A stretch of DNA of 64,000 nucleotides from Rhodocyclaceae bacterium. GTDB taxonomy: Bacteria; Pseudomonadota; Gammaproteobacteria; Burkholderiales; Rhodocyclaceae. The DNA is taken from contig JADJAS010000007.1 of assembly GCA_016704145.1 (NCBI GenBank), positions 372,001 to 436,000 on the forward strand, given 5' to 3'. The notes under the pieces are model-generated. The model was given only the letters and a program-made list of their open reading frames with translations, was not told the DNA's origin and did no database searches. The translations under genes were made by a program, and so were the position numbers. Shown piece by piece: positions 43,452 through 54,515 of the stretch (position 1 is the first letter of the stretch; every line of letters begins with the position of its first letter).

Positions 43452-43844
43452 TCAGAGCAACGGTTTGATCTGTTGCGCGGCAAGCAGTTTGCCCGAGGCC
43501 CATGACCGTAAATGGCCCAACGCGCCGGACAGATTGGCCCAATCCTCGACGGTCTGTCGCCTGAGCTTGTCCTGTTGCTCGGGTTCCGCCCGCAGGTAGT
43601 GCTGAATCTGCTCATGTATGATTTCCCGCGCCCGTTGCTCGGCGGCCATGGCGACGCGTCCCAGCGCAGCACGGCTGGGGAAGTCCTCGCTCAACCGATA
43701 GGGAAGGGAGATCCGCGACAGGCGGGAGAGTTCGCGCAAGGTGTCGGCGCGTTGGATCAAGGCAAGCTGTCCGTCGCAATGGCAGGCGAAACGACGCGCC
43801 TCGAGACGCAGCACTGCCTGTTCTGCCGGATCGCCACGCATCAT
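43452..43844 (-). CDS. Hypothetical protein, 130 residues
   Basis: Not recognised. The protein is soluble, rich in Arg, Leu and Ala and mostly helical, with one short cysteine patch (FACHCDG). It lies between the MSHA promoter and trmL, on the minus strand. The two adjacent ATGs (43844 and 43841) follow a GAGG-like site. Coding is supported by length and codon pattern only. Confidence 0.55.
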   Translation of the reverse strand: MMRGDPAEQAVLRLEARRFACHCDGQLALIQRADTLRELSRLSRISLPYRLSEDFPSRAALGRVAMAAEQRAREIIHEQIQHYLRAEPEQQDKLRRQTVEDWANLSGALGHLRSWASGKLLAAQQIKPLL

Positions 43845-43898
43845 GCAGCCCGCCTCGGGAACTGGTTCACAAGAATCCTATACGAGAATCCATCGACG

Positions 43899-44363
43899 AT
43901 GTTCCACATCATCCTGTTCCAACCGGAAATCCCGCCGAACACCGGCAACGTGATCCGCCTGGCGGCCAACACGGGCTGCGCCCTGCATCTGGTAAGGCCG
44001 CTCGGCTTCGACATCGACGACCGCTCGCTGCGTCGCGCCGGGCTCGATTACGCCGAATTCGCCACCATGACGGTCCATGACGACTGGCAGGCATGCCTGG
44101 TCTGGCTCGGCGAGCGACGACTGTTCGCCCTCAGCACCCGGGGCACGGCACGCCACGACACGGTGGTGTTCCGACCGGGCGACGCCTTTGTCTTCGGTAG
44201 CGAGACGGCCGGGCTGCCGGCCGCCATGCTGCAATGCTTCCCGCCGCCGCGGCGCCTCCGCCTGCCGATGGTTCCCGGAAATCGCAGCCTCAACCTGTCC
44301 AACGCGGTGGCCGTACTGGTCTTCGAAGCATGGCGCCAGCAGGGCTTTGCCGGCGGCCAATGA
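43899..44363 (+). CDS. trmL: tRNA (cytidine/uridine-34 2'-O)-methyltransferase TrmL
   Basis: The 154-residue SPOUT enzyme begins MFHIILFQPEIPPNTGNVIR and has FVFGSETAGLP and the knot region LRLPMVPGNRSLNLSNAVAV. It methylates the wobble ribose of tRNA-Leu. Convergent with gpsA, as in many Betaproteobacteria. The open frame upstream of 43899 is not conserved. Confidence 0.95.
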   Translation: MFHIILFQPEIPPNTGNVIRLAANTGCALHLVRPLGFDIDDRSLRRAGLDYAEFATMTVHDDWQACLVWLGERRLFALSTRGTARHDTVVFRPGDAFVFGSETAGLPAAMLQCFPPPRRLRLPMVPGNRSLNLSNAVAVLVFEAWRQQGFAGGQ

Positions 44364-44370
44364 GGTCGTC

Positions 44371-45345
44371 TTATTCGATCCTGGTGTCGCGCCCCATCAG
44401 GCGGTCGACCGCGTCGGCGGCGCGGATCTCGCCGTCGAGCACGGCGCGGATCGCCTCGGTAATCGGCATTTCGACCCCGAGCGCCGCCGCCCGGCGGGTG
44501 ACTTCGTGGGTGGTCATGACCCCCTCGGCGACATGACCGAGCTCCTTCTGGATGGCGGCAACTGCGCGGCCGGAAGCCAGCGCCAGGCCAACGCGACGAT
44601 TGCGGGACAAGTCGCCGGTGCAAGTGAGGATCAGATCGCCGAGACCGGCCAGCCCCATGAAGGTTTCACGCCGGGCGCCCAAGGCAACGCCGAAGCGGGT
44701 GATCTCCGCCAGGCCGCGCGTCATCAGCGCCGCGCGGGCATTGAGGCCTAGGCCGAGGCCGTCGCAGATGCCCGTCGCGATGGCCAGCACATTCTTCACC
44801 GCGCCGCCGACCTCGGCGCCGACGATATCGTCGTTGGCGTAGAGGCGCAGACGTGGGGTGTGCAGCGCTTCGGCCATGGCCCGCGCGAACGCGAGATCCG
44901 GCGATGCCAAGGTAATGGCGGTGGGCAGCTTCCTGGCGACTTCCTCGGCAAAGCTCGGCCCGGTCAGGGCGCCGCAGGTGGCCGTCGGCGCCACCTGGGC
45001 GACGACCTGGTGCGGCAACAGGCCGGTGCCCGCCTCGAGGCCCTTGCACACCCAGAGGAACGGCATTCCGGCCGGCGCGACCTTGGCCACGGTATCGCGC
45101 AATCCGGCCATCGGCGTGGCGATGACGGCGAGTTCGGCGCCACCCAACGCCCGCGATACATCACTGGTTATCGCGATGTCCTCGGGCAGACGATGGCTGG
45201 GCAAGAACTCTTGGTTTTCCCGCGATGCGACCATCGCCTCGGCATGCGCCGGCAGCCACGTCCAAAGCCGGACTTGATGGCGTCCGGCGAAAGCCAGCGT
45301 CAATGCCGTGCCCCAGGCGCCGGCGCCGAAGACGGCGAGCCTCAT
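44371..45345 (-). CDS. gpsA: Glycerol-3-phosphate dehydrogenase (NAD(P)+)
   Basis: The 324-residue enzyme makes sn-glycerol-3-phosphate for phospholipids. It shows GAGAWGTAL, LPEDIAITSD, CKGLEAGTG, GPSFAEEVARKLPTA and AGLGDLILTCTGDLSRNRRVG. Last gene of the arsR-rhodanese-grxC-secB-SH3-gpsA run, three bases after the SH3 gene. Confidence 0.96.
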   Translation of the reverse strand: MRLAVFGAGAWGTALTLAFAGRHQVRLWTWLPAHAEAMVASRENQEFLPSHRLPEDIAITSDVSRALGGAELAVIATPMAGLRDTVAKVAPAGMPFLWVCKGLEAGTGLLPHQVVAQVAPTATCGALTGPSFAEEVARKLPTAITLASPDLAFARAMAEALHTPRLRLYANDDIVGAEVGGAVKNVLAIATGICDGLGLGLNARAALMTRGLAEITRFGVALGARRETFMGLAGLGDLILTCTGDLSRNRRVGLALASGRAVAAIQKELGHVAEGVMTTHEVTRRAAALGVEMPITEAIRAVLDGEIRAADAVDRLMGRDTRIE

Positions 45346-45348
45346 GAG

Positions 45349-45792
45349 TTACAGGCCCCAGATCTGGGCGGCCTTGACAAAACCCTGCTGACCATCGCGA
45401 TGCCGTACCTTGGCCCAGCCGGCGGGACCCGGCTCGACGAGATCAAGCAAGACGTCATGGTCCGCCTCGAAGACGATTGTCGCGCCATCATCCGGCGCGG
45501 CACGCACCTGGGCGCGGTCGGCCCTTACCATCAGGCCGCGCTTTTCCGATATCTGGCGCTTCTCGATCCAAGCCAGTTCGCCCTTGACGTCGCGCACCTT
45601 GATCCAGGCATCCAGCGCCACAACCAGTTCGACCGGCGTGCCGCGGGCAATCGCGAACAAGGGCTTGGCCTGCTGGGAGGGTGCGTCGTACATCACGGCC
45701 GGCTCGACGACCGTGCGGAAGTCAAGCGCCGCCGCCGGCGCCGACATGGCCAGCCCGATGAACGCAATCAGCCAGTGCCCGACGCGCGCCAT
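45349..45792 (-). CDS. Secreted SH3-domain protein
   Basis: The 147-residue protein has a signal peptide (HWLIAFIGLAMSAPAAALD) and two SH3b-like repeats (YDAPSQQAKPLFAIARGTPV and VRAAPDDGATIVFEADHDV). Probably periplasmic with a cell-wall or protein-binding role. Between secB and gpsA, ten bases after secB. Function unknown. Confidence 0.8.
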   Translation of the reverse strand: MARVGHWLIAFIGLAMSAPAAALDFRTVVEPAVMYDAPSQQAKPLFAIARGTPVELVVALDAWIKVRDVKGELAWIEKRQISEKRGLMVRADRAQVRAAPDDGATIVFEADHDVLLDLVEPGPAGWAKVRHRDGQQGFVKAAQIWGL

Positions 45793-45802
45793 GGCCGGGG
45801 GG

Positions 45803-46255
45803 CTACTGGACGGAAACCTCGTGGGGCCCCTGCTCCTGCTCGAGGCGCTGGCGGTAGATCGCCTCGAAATTGACCGGCGCCAGCAGTACCGGCGGGAAGC
45901 CGGCGCGCACCACGGCGTCCGAAATCGATTCGCGCGCGTAGGGGAACAGGATGTTTGGGCAGGCCACGGCGACGATCGGCTCGATTTCCTCCTGCGGCAC
46001 GTTCTTGATGACGAAGATGCCCGCCTGCGCGACTTCGACCAAGAACTGGGTTTTCTCGCCGATCTTGGCGGTGACGGTAATGCTCAGCACGACCTCGAAC
46101 GTCCCCTCGCCGACGGTGTTGCCGCTGGAACCCATCTGGACGGAAATCTGCGCGGCATCGCGCTCGAGGAAACACTGTGGCGCGTTGGGCAGTTCAAGCG
46201 AAAGATCCTTGACGTAGATCTTCTCGATGCTGAACACGGGTTGCTGGTCGCTCAT
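45803..46255 (-). CDS. secB: Protein-export chaperone SecB
   Basis: The 150-residue protein begins MSDQQPVFSIEKIYVKDLS and has LPNAPQCF and CPNILFPYARESISDAV, the SecB signatures. It holds preproteins unfolded and hands them to SecA. ATG 46255 is chosen from family length. It follows grxC after 96 bases that hold nothing else visible. Confidence 0.96.
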   Translation of the reverse strand: MSDQQPVFSIEKIYVKDLSLELPNAPQCFLERDAAQISVQMGSSGNTVGEGTFEVVLSITVTAKIGEKTQFLVEVAQAGIFVIKNVPQEEIEPIVAVACPNILFPYARESISDAVVRAGFPPVLLAPVNFEAIYRQRLEQEQGPHEVSVQ

Positions 46256-46351
46256 GACGGATCGAAGCCTGGAAGTGAGGAAGAGCGCGGATTCTACCCC
46301 AGGCATCCGCTCCCGGCGGTTGGCCGGTCAACCGTCGGCGCGCCCATTCCG

Positions 46352-46615
46352 TCAGGCGGCGAGCAAGGGATCGAGCCTGCCTTGTCGATCGAGATCGTGC
46401 AAGTCGTCGCAACCGCCGACATGAGTGTCGCCAATGAATATCTGCGGCACGGTGCGCCGGCCAGTGCGGGCGATCATTTCCTCGCTCCGCGCCGGGTCGA
46501 GGTCGATACGAACCTTTTCGATTTCGGCGATGCCCTTGCGCTTCAGCAATTGCTCGGCGCGAATGCAGTACGGGCAAATCGCCGTGCAATACATGACGAC
46601 ATGCGGCGTGGCCAT
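46352..46615 (-). CDS. grxC: Glutaredoxin 3
   Basis: The 87-residue protein has the dithiol site CPYC (C14, C17), TVPQIFIGDTHVGGCDDL and the thioredoxin fold. It reduces disulfides with glutathione. GGAGG-like site before ATG 46615. Between the rhodanese and secB. Confidence 0.95.
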   Translation of the reverse strand: MATPHVVMYCTAICPYCIRAEQLLKRKGIAEIEKVRIDLDPARSEEMIARTGRRTVPQIFIGDTHVGGCDDLHDLDRQGRLDPLLAA

Positions 46616-46629
46616 GGCGGTTCCTCCGG

Positions 46630-47037
46630 TCAACTCTTGGTGGTCACCGGCAGGCCGGCGCCGGTCCACGCGCCCAGGCCGCCGGACAGATTGAAGACGC
46701 GCTCGAAACCGGCCCGCTTCAGGGTGCCGCACGCCGAGGACGAACGATTGCCGCTGGCGCAACAGATGATCACCGGCCGACTCTTGAATTTCTCGAGTTC
46801 GCTGAGGTGCTTGTCCAGTTGACCGAGTGCGATGTGACGCGCGTTGGGAATGTGGCCCGCCGACCACTCGCTCGTCTCGCGGACATCAAGCACCACCGCG
46901 TCCTCGCGATTGATCAGCAGTGTCGCCTCGGTCACCGATACGCCCTTGCCGCTTGAGCGCGCGACCGACACCAGCAGCATGGTGCCGCTGATGACGGCCG
47001 CCATCACCCACATGATGTTCTGCTGCACGAAATCCAT
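46630..47037 (-). CDS. Membrane-anchored rhodanese-like sulfurtransferase
   Basis: The 135-residue protein has an N-terminal membrane helix (IMWVMAAVISGTMLLVSV) and a rhodanese domain with VVLDVRETSEWSAGHIPNA and the active loop CASGNRS (C93). It may carry persulfide sulfur. Directly downstream of the ArsR gene with no gap, so the two are coupled. Confidence 0.88.
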   Translation of the reverse strand: MDFVQQNIMWVMAAVISGTMLLVSVARSSGKGVSVTEATLLINREDAVVLDVRETSEWSAGHIPNARHIALGQLDKHLSELEKFKSRPVIICCASGNRSSSACGTLKRAGFERVFNLSGGLGAWTGAGLPVTTKS

Positions 47038-47385
47038 TCACCCTCCCTTGCTCTTGATGCCGCCCGTGGCGGTGATGCCGCAGAATACCTCGCGCATCAT
47101 CCCGATCAGCTGCAAAGTCCGTGGATCGACGACGCGATAGTAGACCCGATTGGCGTCCTTGCGTGTTTGCAGCACGCCCTTGTCGCGCAGGATGCCGAGG
47201 TGCTGGGAGATGTTGCTCTGCGACGTACCCACGGCTTCGACGATGTCCTGCACGCAAACCTCGGCGTCGCCGACCACGCACAGGATCTTCAGGCGCAACG
47301 GATGGGAAATCGCCTTCAGCGAACGCGCCGCCATCTCGATGTGTTCCTGCTGGTCAATGAGACCATCTATGGCGTTGGTGCCCAT
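47038..47385 (-). CDS. ArsR-family regulator, possible persulfide sensor (SqrR/BigR type)
   Basis: The 115-residue winged-helix protein has the recognition helix TSQSNISQHLGILRDKGVL and YYRVVDP. Cysteines C36 and C102 are 66 residues apart, as C41/C107 are in SqrR and C42/C108 in BigR, where they form the sulfur-sensing bridge. C44 is extra. The linked rhodanese supports a sulfide or persulfide role. Arsenic or metal sensing is the alternative, but the usual ELCVC metal motif is missing. Confidence 0.72.
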   Translation of the reverse strand: MGTNAIDGLIDQQEHIEMAARSLKAISHPLRLKILCVVGDAEVCVQDIVEAVGTSQSNISQHLGILRDKGVLQTRKDANRVYYRVVDPRTLQLIGMMREVFCGITATGGIKSKGG

Positions 47386-47412
47386 GCCCTTTCCTCACCT
47401 TGCGGACAATGC

Positions 47413-47430
47413 GAATATTATAGAATACTG
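47413..47430 (-). promoter_or_regulatory. Divergent promoter and possible operator between arsR and envC
   Basis: The minus strand has a perfect TATAAT (47417-47422). The plus strand has TAGAAT (47421-47426) for envC. A direct repeat GAATATT/GAATACT with a 10-base period covers both, a plausible ArsR-type operator for autoregulation. No good -35 for the arsR side. Confidence 0.4.
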
Positions 47431-47477
47431 TTCTTGTGCCGCGGCGATCGCGAAAAAATCCCGAAAGGGGTCCCGTC

Positions 47478-48743
47478 ATGTCCAAGCCCGCCCTGCTACG
47501 CGACGGCGATTTACGTCTGGCCGTCGGCAGGCGCGTACTTGCCACCGCGACGGCCATCCTGCTGGCCGCGTTCGTCGGCACGACCGGTGCCGCACCGGCG
47601 ACAGCGCGGCAGCGTGAACTGTCACGGCAACAGGACGAACTGCACGGGCGCATCGACACCTTGCGGCGCGACCTGGCCAAGAGCGAGGAATCCCGCGCCG
47701 ACATTGCCGAACAGCTGCGCGCAGCGGAGACGGCCATCTCCACCGCCAACCGGGAACTGCATCGTCTTGCTGAACGGCAGCACGCCACCGACGGCGAACT
47801 GCGCGAACTCGAAAGTCAGTCGCGGCGGCTCGCCGAGCAAGGCGCCGCCCGGCAACGGCAGCTTTCGCGACTGCTCTACCGTCACTTCACGCGCGGCGAA
47901 GGCGACGCGTTGAGCCTGCTCCTCGGCGGCCGCGACCCGAACCAGGCCGCCCTGGAGCATCAGTTCCGCAAGCGCCTGTCGGCGGCCCAGGCCGAGGTGA
48001 TCGCCGACTTGCGCGACAAGGCGCGCGAGAAGCAACGGCTCGGCGAACTGGCGCGCCGCAAGGGCGAAGATCTCGCCGCCATCGAACAAGAGCGCAAGCA
48101 GGCCCGCGCCAGCCTGGTGGAACAGCAAGGGCAGCGCCGGCAACTGCTGGCCAGGACCGCCGATCGCATCAAGGCGCGGCAAAGGGAAATCGGCACGCTG
48201 CGGCGGGACGAACGGCGACTGGCGACGCTGATCGATACGCTCGGCAGATCAGCCCGCAAGGCCGTTCGCGCCGAGCCACGGCCGCCGGGCGCAAAAGAAG
48301 CGCCCATGTCGCCGGCTCGACGCACCGACGATGCGCCCGCGATTCCGCCGGCCCTTTTCAGGGGCAAGCTGACGCTGCCGGTGCGCGGCGAAATCACCGG
48401 TCGCTTCGGCCGGCCCCGGCCCGAGGGCGGCGCCGCCTGGAAGGGACTGTTCATCCGCGCGCCGGAGGGCGCCGAGGTCAGGGCAGCGGCGGCGGGCCAG
48501 GTAGTTCATGCCGACTGGCTGCGCGGCTATGGCAATCTGATGGTGCTCGACCATGGCGATGGCTTGTTGTCGGTTTACGGCAACAACGAGTCCCTGTTGC
48601 GGGAAACCGGCCAGGCCGTCAAGGCCGGCGAAGTGGTCGCCACGGTCGGCAACACCGGTGGCAACCCAGAATCGGGTTTATACTTTGAGCTCAGGCATCA
48701 GGGACAGGCATTCGACCCGCTCCGCTGGGTAAGCCCGCGCTGA
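47478..48743 (+). CDS. envC: Murein hydrolase activator EnvC (degenerate LytM)
   Basis: The 421-residue protein has a signal/anchor (VLATATAILLAAFVGTTG), a long coiled coil (about 45-250) and a C-terminal LytM/M23 domain. The metal ligands are lost: WKGLFIRAPEG in place of HxGxD and SGLYFEL in place of HLHFEL. So it should activate amidases at the septum and not cut itself. ATG 47478 follows AAAGGGG. ctpA comes 22 bases later. Confidence 0.9.
   Translation: MSKPALLRDGDLRLAVGRRVLATATAILLAAFVGTTGAAPATARQRELSRQQDELHGRIDTLRRDLAKSEESRADIAEQLRAAETAISTANRELHRLAERQHATDGELRELESQSRRLAEQGAARQRQLSRLLYRHFTRGEGDALSLLLGGRDPNQAALEHQFRKRLSAAQAEVIADLRDKAREKQRLGELARRKGEDLAAIEQERKQARASLVEQQGQRRQLLARTADRIKARQREIGTLRRDERRLATLIDTLGRSARKAVRAEPRPPGAKEAPMSPARRTDDAPAIPPALFRGKLTLPVRGEITGRFGRPRPEGGAAWKGLFIRAPEGAEVRAAAAGQVVHADWLRGYGNLMVLDHGDGLLSVYGNNESLLRETGQAVKAGEVVATVGNTGGNPESGLYFELRHQGQAFDPLRWVSPR
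47811..47834 (-). repeat. Dispersed repeat copy 10 (one core mismatch), inside envC
   Basis: GAAAGTCAGTCGCGGCGGCTCGCC, read as ESQSRRLA in the coiled coil. One core base differs. Confidence 0.65.
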
Positions 48744-48765
48744 AGCCATCATCCCTGGAGCATCC

Positions 48766-50199
<1,434 letters not shown>

Positions 50200-50206
50200 G
50201 CCGCCG

Positions 50207-50677
50207 ATGCGTCTCAACCCGGAGCAGGCCCGGCTGATCAGGGACAAGGAACGCGGGCTGCATCGCCCGCACCCCCTGTTGCCGCAGGCCGGCACCCGCA
50301 AGCATCGGGAACTCCGTTTCGGCAAGCTGCCGCCGGGGCAAGTCGAACGGGCTCGCGCGCTGCTGACGCGCCTGGCCGGTCTTGCCGTCGAACCGGGCGT
50401 TCCGCCCAACGCCCTGTCGGTCTGGTACGATATCGAGGACCACACGATGGAAGCGCTGGAGACCGCCTTGCGCCGGCAGGGTTTCCACCTCGACAATACC
50501 TTGTACGCCAAGCTGATCCGCGCCTTTGTCTACTACTGCGAAGACACCCAGCTGCGCAACATGCACGGTCCCCAGCGGCTGATCAAGAAGTCGCATGACG
50601 TCTATTCGAAGGCCTGGGAGCATCATCCCCACGGCGACCACGACGACGCCCCGCCCGAGTTGCGGATCGATCGCTGA
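50207..50677 (+). CDS. Conserved-type hypothetical protein, 156 residues
   Basis: Not assigned to a known function. It starts MRLNPEQARLIRDKERGLH and has LSVWYDIEDHTMEALETALRRQGFHLDNT and AKLIRAFVYYCEDTQLRN, and ends His/Asp-rich (HHPHGDHDD), which may bind metal. No membrane helix. Seven bases after ctpA and 26 before moeB, likely one transcript. Confidence 0.75.
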   Translation: MRLNPEQARLIRDKERGLHRPHPLLPQAGTRKHRELRFGKLPPGQVERARALLTRLAGLAVEPGVPPNALSVWYDIEDHTMEALETALRRQGFHLDNTLYAKLIRAFVYYCEDTQLRNMHGPQRLIKKSHDVYSKAWEHHPHGDHDDAPPELRIDR

Positions 50678-50703
50678 CCGGCAGCTTCCCGGTCCGCCCG
50701 GCC

Positions 50704-51462
50704 ATGACCGACGAGCAACTGCTTCGCTATAGCCGCCATATTCTGCTGCCACAGATCGGCGTCGAGGGCCAGGCGCGCATCGTCGCCGCGCGCGTGCTGA
50801 TCGTCGGCGCCGGCGGTCTGGGTTCACCCGCCGCCTACTACTTGGCCGCCGCCGGGCTCGGCACGCTCGTGCTCGCCGACGGCGACACGGTCGACCTGAC
50901 CAATCTCCAGCGGCAGATCCTGCACATGTCGGATGCCATCGACCGGCCCAAGGTCGAATCCGGTCGCGACACGCTCGCCCGCGTCAATCCCGAGTGTCGC
51001 GTCCTGCCGATTGCCGAGCGCCTCGCGGGCGAGCGTCTCGACGCCGAAGTGGCCGCGGCCAACATCGTGCTCGACTGCTCGGACAATTTCGCCACCCGCC
51101 ACGCCATCAACCGGGCCTGCGTACGGCACGCCAGGCCGCTCGTTTCGGGCGCCGCCATCCGCTTCGACGGCCAGGTGGCGGTGTTCGACAGCCGGCGCGA
51201 GGACGCGCCCTGTTACCACTGCCTGTTTCCCGAGGGGCAGGATGTCGAGGAAGTCCGCTGCGCCGTCATGGGCGTATTCGCGCCGCTCACCGGCATCATC
51301 GGCGCCACCCAGGCGGCCGAGGCCCTCAAGCTGCTGATCGGTTGCGGCGAGCCGCTGGCCGGCCGCCTGCTGCTGCTCGACGGACTGGCCATGGACTGGC
51401 GCTCGATCACCGTACCCCGCGACCCCGCCTGCCTGGTCTGCTCGGCGTCCCGCCGGGGCTGA
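50704..51462 (+). CDS. moeB: MoeB/ThiF/HesA family adenylyltransferase
   Basis: The 252-residue protein activates the C-terminus of a ubiquitin-like sulfur carrier (MoaD or ThiS) with ATP. It shows RYSRHILLPQIGVEGQ, VLIVGAGGLGSPAAYYLAA, DLTNLQRQILH, and zinc cysteines CYHC and CLVC. Which carrier it serves is open; a mog gene lies at 60.5 kb. The stop codon TGA is part of a dispersed repeat copy. Confidence 0.92.
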   Translation: MTDEQLLRYSRHILLPQIGVEGQARIVAARVLIVGAGGLGSPAAYYLAAAGLGTLVLADGDTVDLTNLQRQILHMSDAIDRPKVESGRDTLARVNPECRVLPIAERLAGERLDAEVAAANIVLDCSDNFATRHAINRACVRHARPLVSGAAIRFDGQVAVFDSRREDAPCYHCLFPEGQDVEEVRCAVMGVFAPLTGIIGATQAAEALKLLIGCGEPLAGRLLLLDGLAMDWRSITVPRDPACLVCSASRRG

Positions 51463-51467
51463 CTTTG
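51444..51467 (+). repeat. Dispersed repeat copy 11, at the moeB stop
   Basis: GGCGTCCCGCC then GGGGCTGACTTTG, two core mismatches at the ends. The TGA in it ends moeB. It faces copy 12, so the pair can form a 9-bp stem GCTGACTTT/AAAGTCAGC between the convergent moeB and ribD. Confidence 0.7.
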
Positions 51468-51476
51468 CCCGTCGGG

Positions 51477-52544
51477 TCAGGCCGGCCGCGCCCTGATGCG
51501 AAAGTCAGCGCCGACGACACGCCGGTCCATGACTTCCAGGCGCGTCGCTCCGGCCAGTGCGGTCAACTCGGGCAGGCCGAACATGCCGCGCGCCGCGTCG
51601 CCGAGCAGCAGCGGCGCCTGGTAGATCAACAGTTCGTCGACCAGCGCCTCCTTCAGCAGCGAGCCATTCAGCTTGGTGCCCGCCTCGGTCAACACTTCGT
51701 TGAGGCCGCGCCGGCCGAGTTCGGCCAGCATCGCCGCCAGATCGACCTTGCCGTCCGCGTTGGGCAGGGCGACCACCTCGGCGCCCGGCAGCGTTCCCGC
51801 CATCGCCGCGAACACCAGCACGTTGCCGCCCGTCAGCACTTTCGCGGTCGGCGGCGTCTCCAGCCGGCTGTCGACGACCACGCGCAGCGGCTGTCGCTCG
51901 CAAGGCACGTCCCGCACCGTCAGGCTCGGGTCGTCGTCCCTGATTGTGCCAATGCCGGTCAGGATGGCGCAAGACCGGGCCCGCCAGGCGTGGGCGTCGC
52001 AGCGCGCCTCCGGACAGGTGATCCACTGCGATTGGCCGTTGTTGAGCGCGGTCTTGCCGTCGATGCTGGCGGCGACCTTCAGGCGCAGCCACGGCCGGCC
52101 GCGCGTCATGCGCGAGACGAAGCCGATGTTCAGCTCGCGTGCCTCGTTTTCCAGCAGGCCGCTCGCCACTTCGATGCCGGCGAGTTGCAGCCGCGCGAGG
52201 CCTTCGCCCGCCACCAGCGGATTGGGATCGCGCAGGGCGGCGACGACGCGGCCGACGCCAGCGTCGATCAGCGCGTCGGCGCAGGGCGGTGTGCGGCCGT
52301 GGTGCGAGCAGGGTTCCAGCGTGACGTAGGCGGTGGCGCCGCGCGCCGCATCGCCCGCGATGCGCAGCGCATGAACTTCCGCGTGCGCCTCGCCGGCCCG
52401 TTCGTGCCAGCCCTCGCCGACGACCGCGCCGTTCCGGACCAACACGCAGCCGACGCGCGGATTGGGCGTGGTGGTATTCAGGCCGCGCGCCGCGAGTTGC
52501 AGGGCACGCGCCATGAACTCGTGATCGGCGGCCGTCCAGTTCAT
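51477..52544 (-). CDS. ribD: Riboflavin biosynthesis deaminase/reductase RibD
   Basis: The 355-residue bifunctional enzyme has the N-terminal deaminase with H54/E56 (HAEVHAL), C79 and C88 (PCSHHGRTPPC) and the C-terminal reductase (RLKVAASIDGKTALNNGQSQ, LTEAGTKLNGSLL). ATG 52544 overlaps the nrdR stop as ATGA. Its last codons (GADFRIRA) are encoded by repeat copy 12. Confidence 0.96.
   Translation of the reverse strand: MNWTAADHEFMARALQLAARGLNTTTPNPRVGCVLVRNGAVVGEGWHERAGEAHAEVHALRIAGDAARGATAYVTLEPCSHHGRTPPCADALIDAGVGRVVAALRDPNPLVAGEGLARLQLAGIEVASGLLENEARELNIGFVSRMTRGRPWLRLKVAASIDGKTALNNGQSQWITCPEARCDAHAWRARSCAILTGIGTIRDDDPSLTVRDVPCERQPLRVVVDSRLETPPTAKVLTGGNVLVFAAMAGTLPGAEVVALPNADGKVDLAAMLAELGRRGLNEVLTEAGTKLNGSLLKEALVDELLIYQAPLLLGDAARGMFGLPELTALAGATRLEVMDRRVVGADFRIRARPA
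51500..51523 (-). repeat. Dispersed repeat copy 12 (degenerate), end of ribD
   Basis: GAAAGTCAGCGCCGACGACACGCC on the plus strand, read as GADF in ribD. Only CGCTGACTTTC of the core is kept. Inverted relative to copy 11, 32 bases away. Confidence 0.6.
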
Positions 52545-53013
52545 GTGGCGCGTGGCTTTCGGGCGCGAGGTTTCTTGACCTCGCGGATGGCGTCCGAGAA
52601 CTCGTCCAAGTCCTCGAAATTGCGGTACACCGAGGCAAAGCGGATGTAGGCGATCTTGTCCAGCTTCTTGAGTTCGCGCATGACCAGTTCGCCGACCCGA
52701 TCCGAGGCCACCTCGCGCTCGCCGAGCGTCACCAGGCGTTCCTCGATGCGGTCGATGGCGGCATCCACGCTCTCGGTGGTCACCGGCCGCTTGCGCAAGG
52801 CCAGGCTCATACTGGCCTTGAGCTTTTCCCGGTCGTAGTCGACACGGCTGCCGTTCTTCTTGACGACCAGCGGCAGTTGCAGCTCCACGCGCTCGTAGGT
52901 GGTGAAGCGCTTGTCGCAGGCGAGGCAGCGACGACGACGGCGCACGGTGTCGCCGTCCTCGTTCTCCCGTGTGTCGACGACCTGGGTGCCGGGGTCAGCG
53001 CAGTATGGGCACT

Positions 53014-53017
<4 letters not shown>
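52541..53017 (-). CDS. nrdR: Transcriptional repressor NrdR
   Basis: The 158-residue repressor of ribonucleotide reductase genes has the zinc ribbon C3/C6 (MKCPYC) and C31/C34 (CLAC), then the ATP-cone (VVKKNGSRVDYDREKL). Overlaps glyA and ribD by ATGA on both sides, the conserved glyA-nrdR-ribD order. Confidence 0.96.
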
Positions 53018-54261
<1,244 letters not shown>

Positions 54262-54515
54262 GCGCGGACTCCGTATTGGCTTGATGGCCGCCGACCGGCG
54301 GACGGGCTTTGAATTTTATCACCGGGGCGAACCTTCCAGCCGCCGCGCCAGGCCGCCGCCGCGACCGGTAAGCCGGCTCCGGTGTGAATGCCGCGTGGAC
54401 GCGGCATTGCGGGTTTCCACAGGATGCAGGGGAACAGGAAGCGCTAGAATCTTTTGCCGGCCAGTCCGCACGAGGTCAGAACAAGGTCAGAAAACTCCGC
54501 CGGGGAGGAACATTG
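54262..54515. promoter_or_regulatory. Divergent intergenic region glyA-dctQ with tandem 11-base repeats
   Basis: These 254 bases hold no gene I can support. On the plus side TAGAAT (54445-54450) may be the -10 of the TRAP genes. It is followed by AGGTCAGAAC and AGGTCAGAAA (54473 and 54484), a direct repeat with an 11-base period that suggests a regulator site. GGGAGG lies before the dctQ start. Confidence 0.35.

Noticed and set aside
43512..43898. A longer TrmL with about 129 extra N-terminal residues
   Set aside because: The frame is open, but the family starts at MFHIILFQPE, and the extra part lies opposite the minus-strand hypothetical gene.
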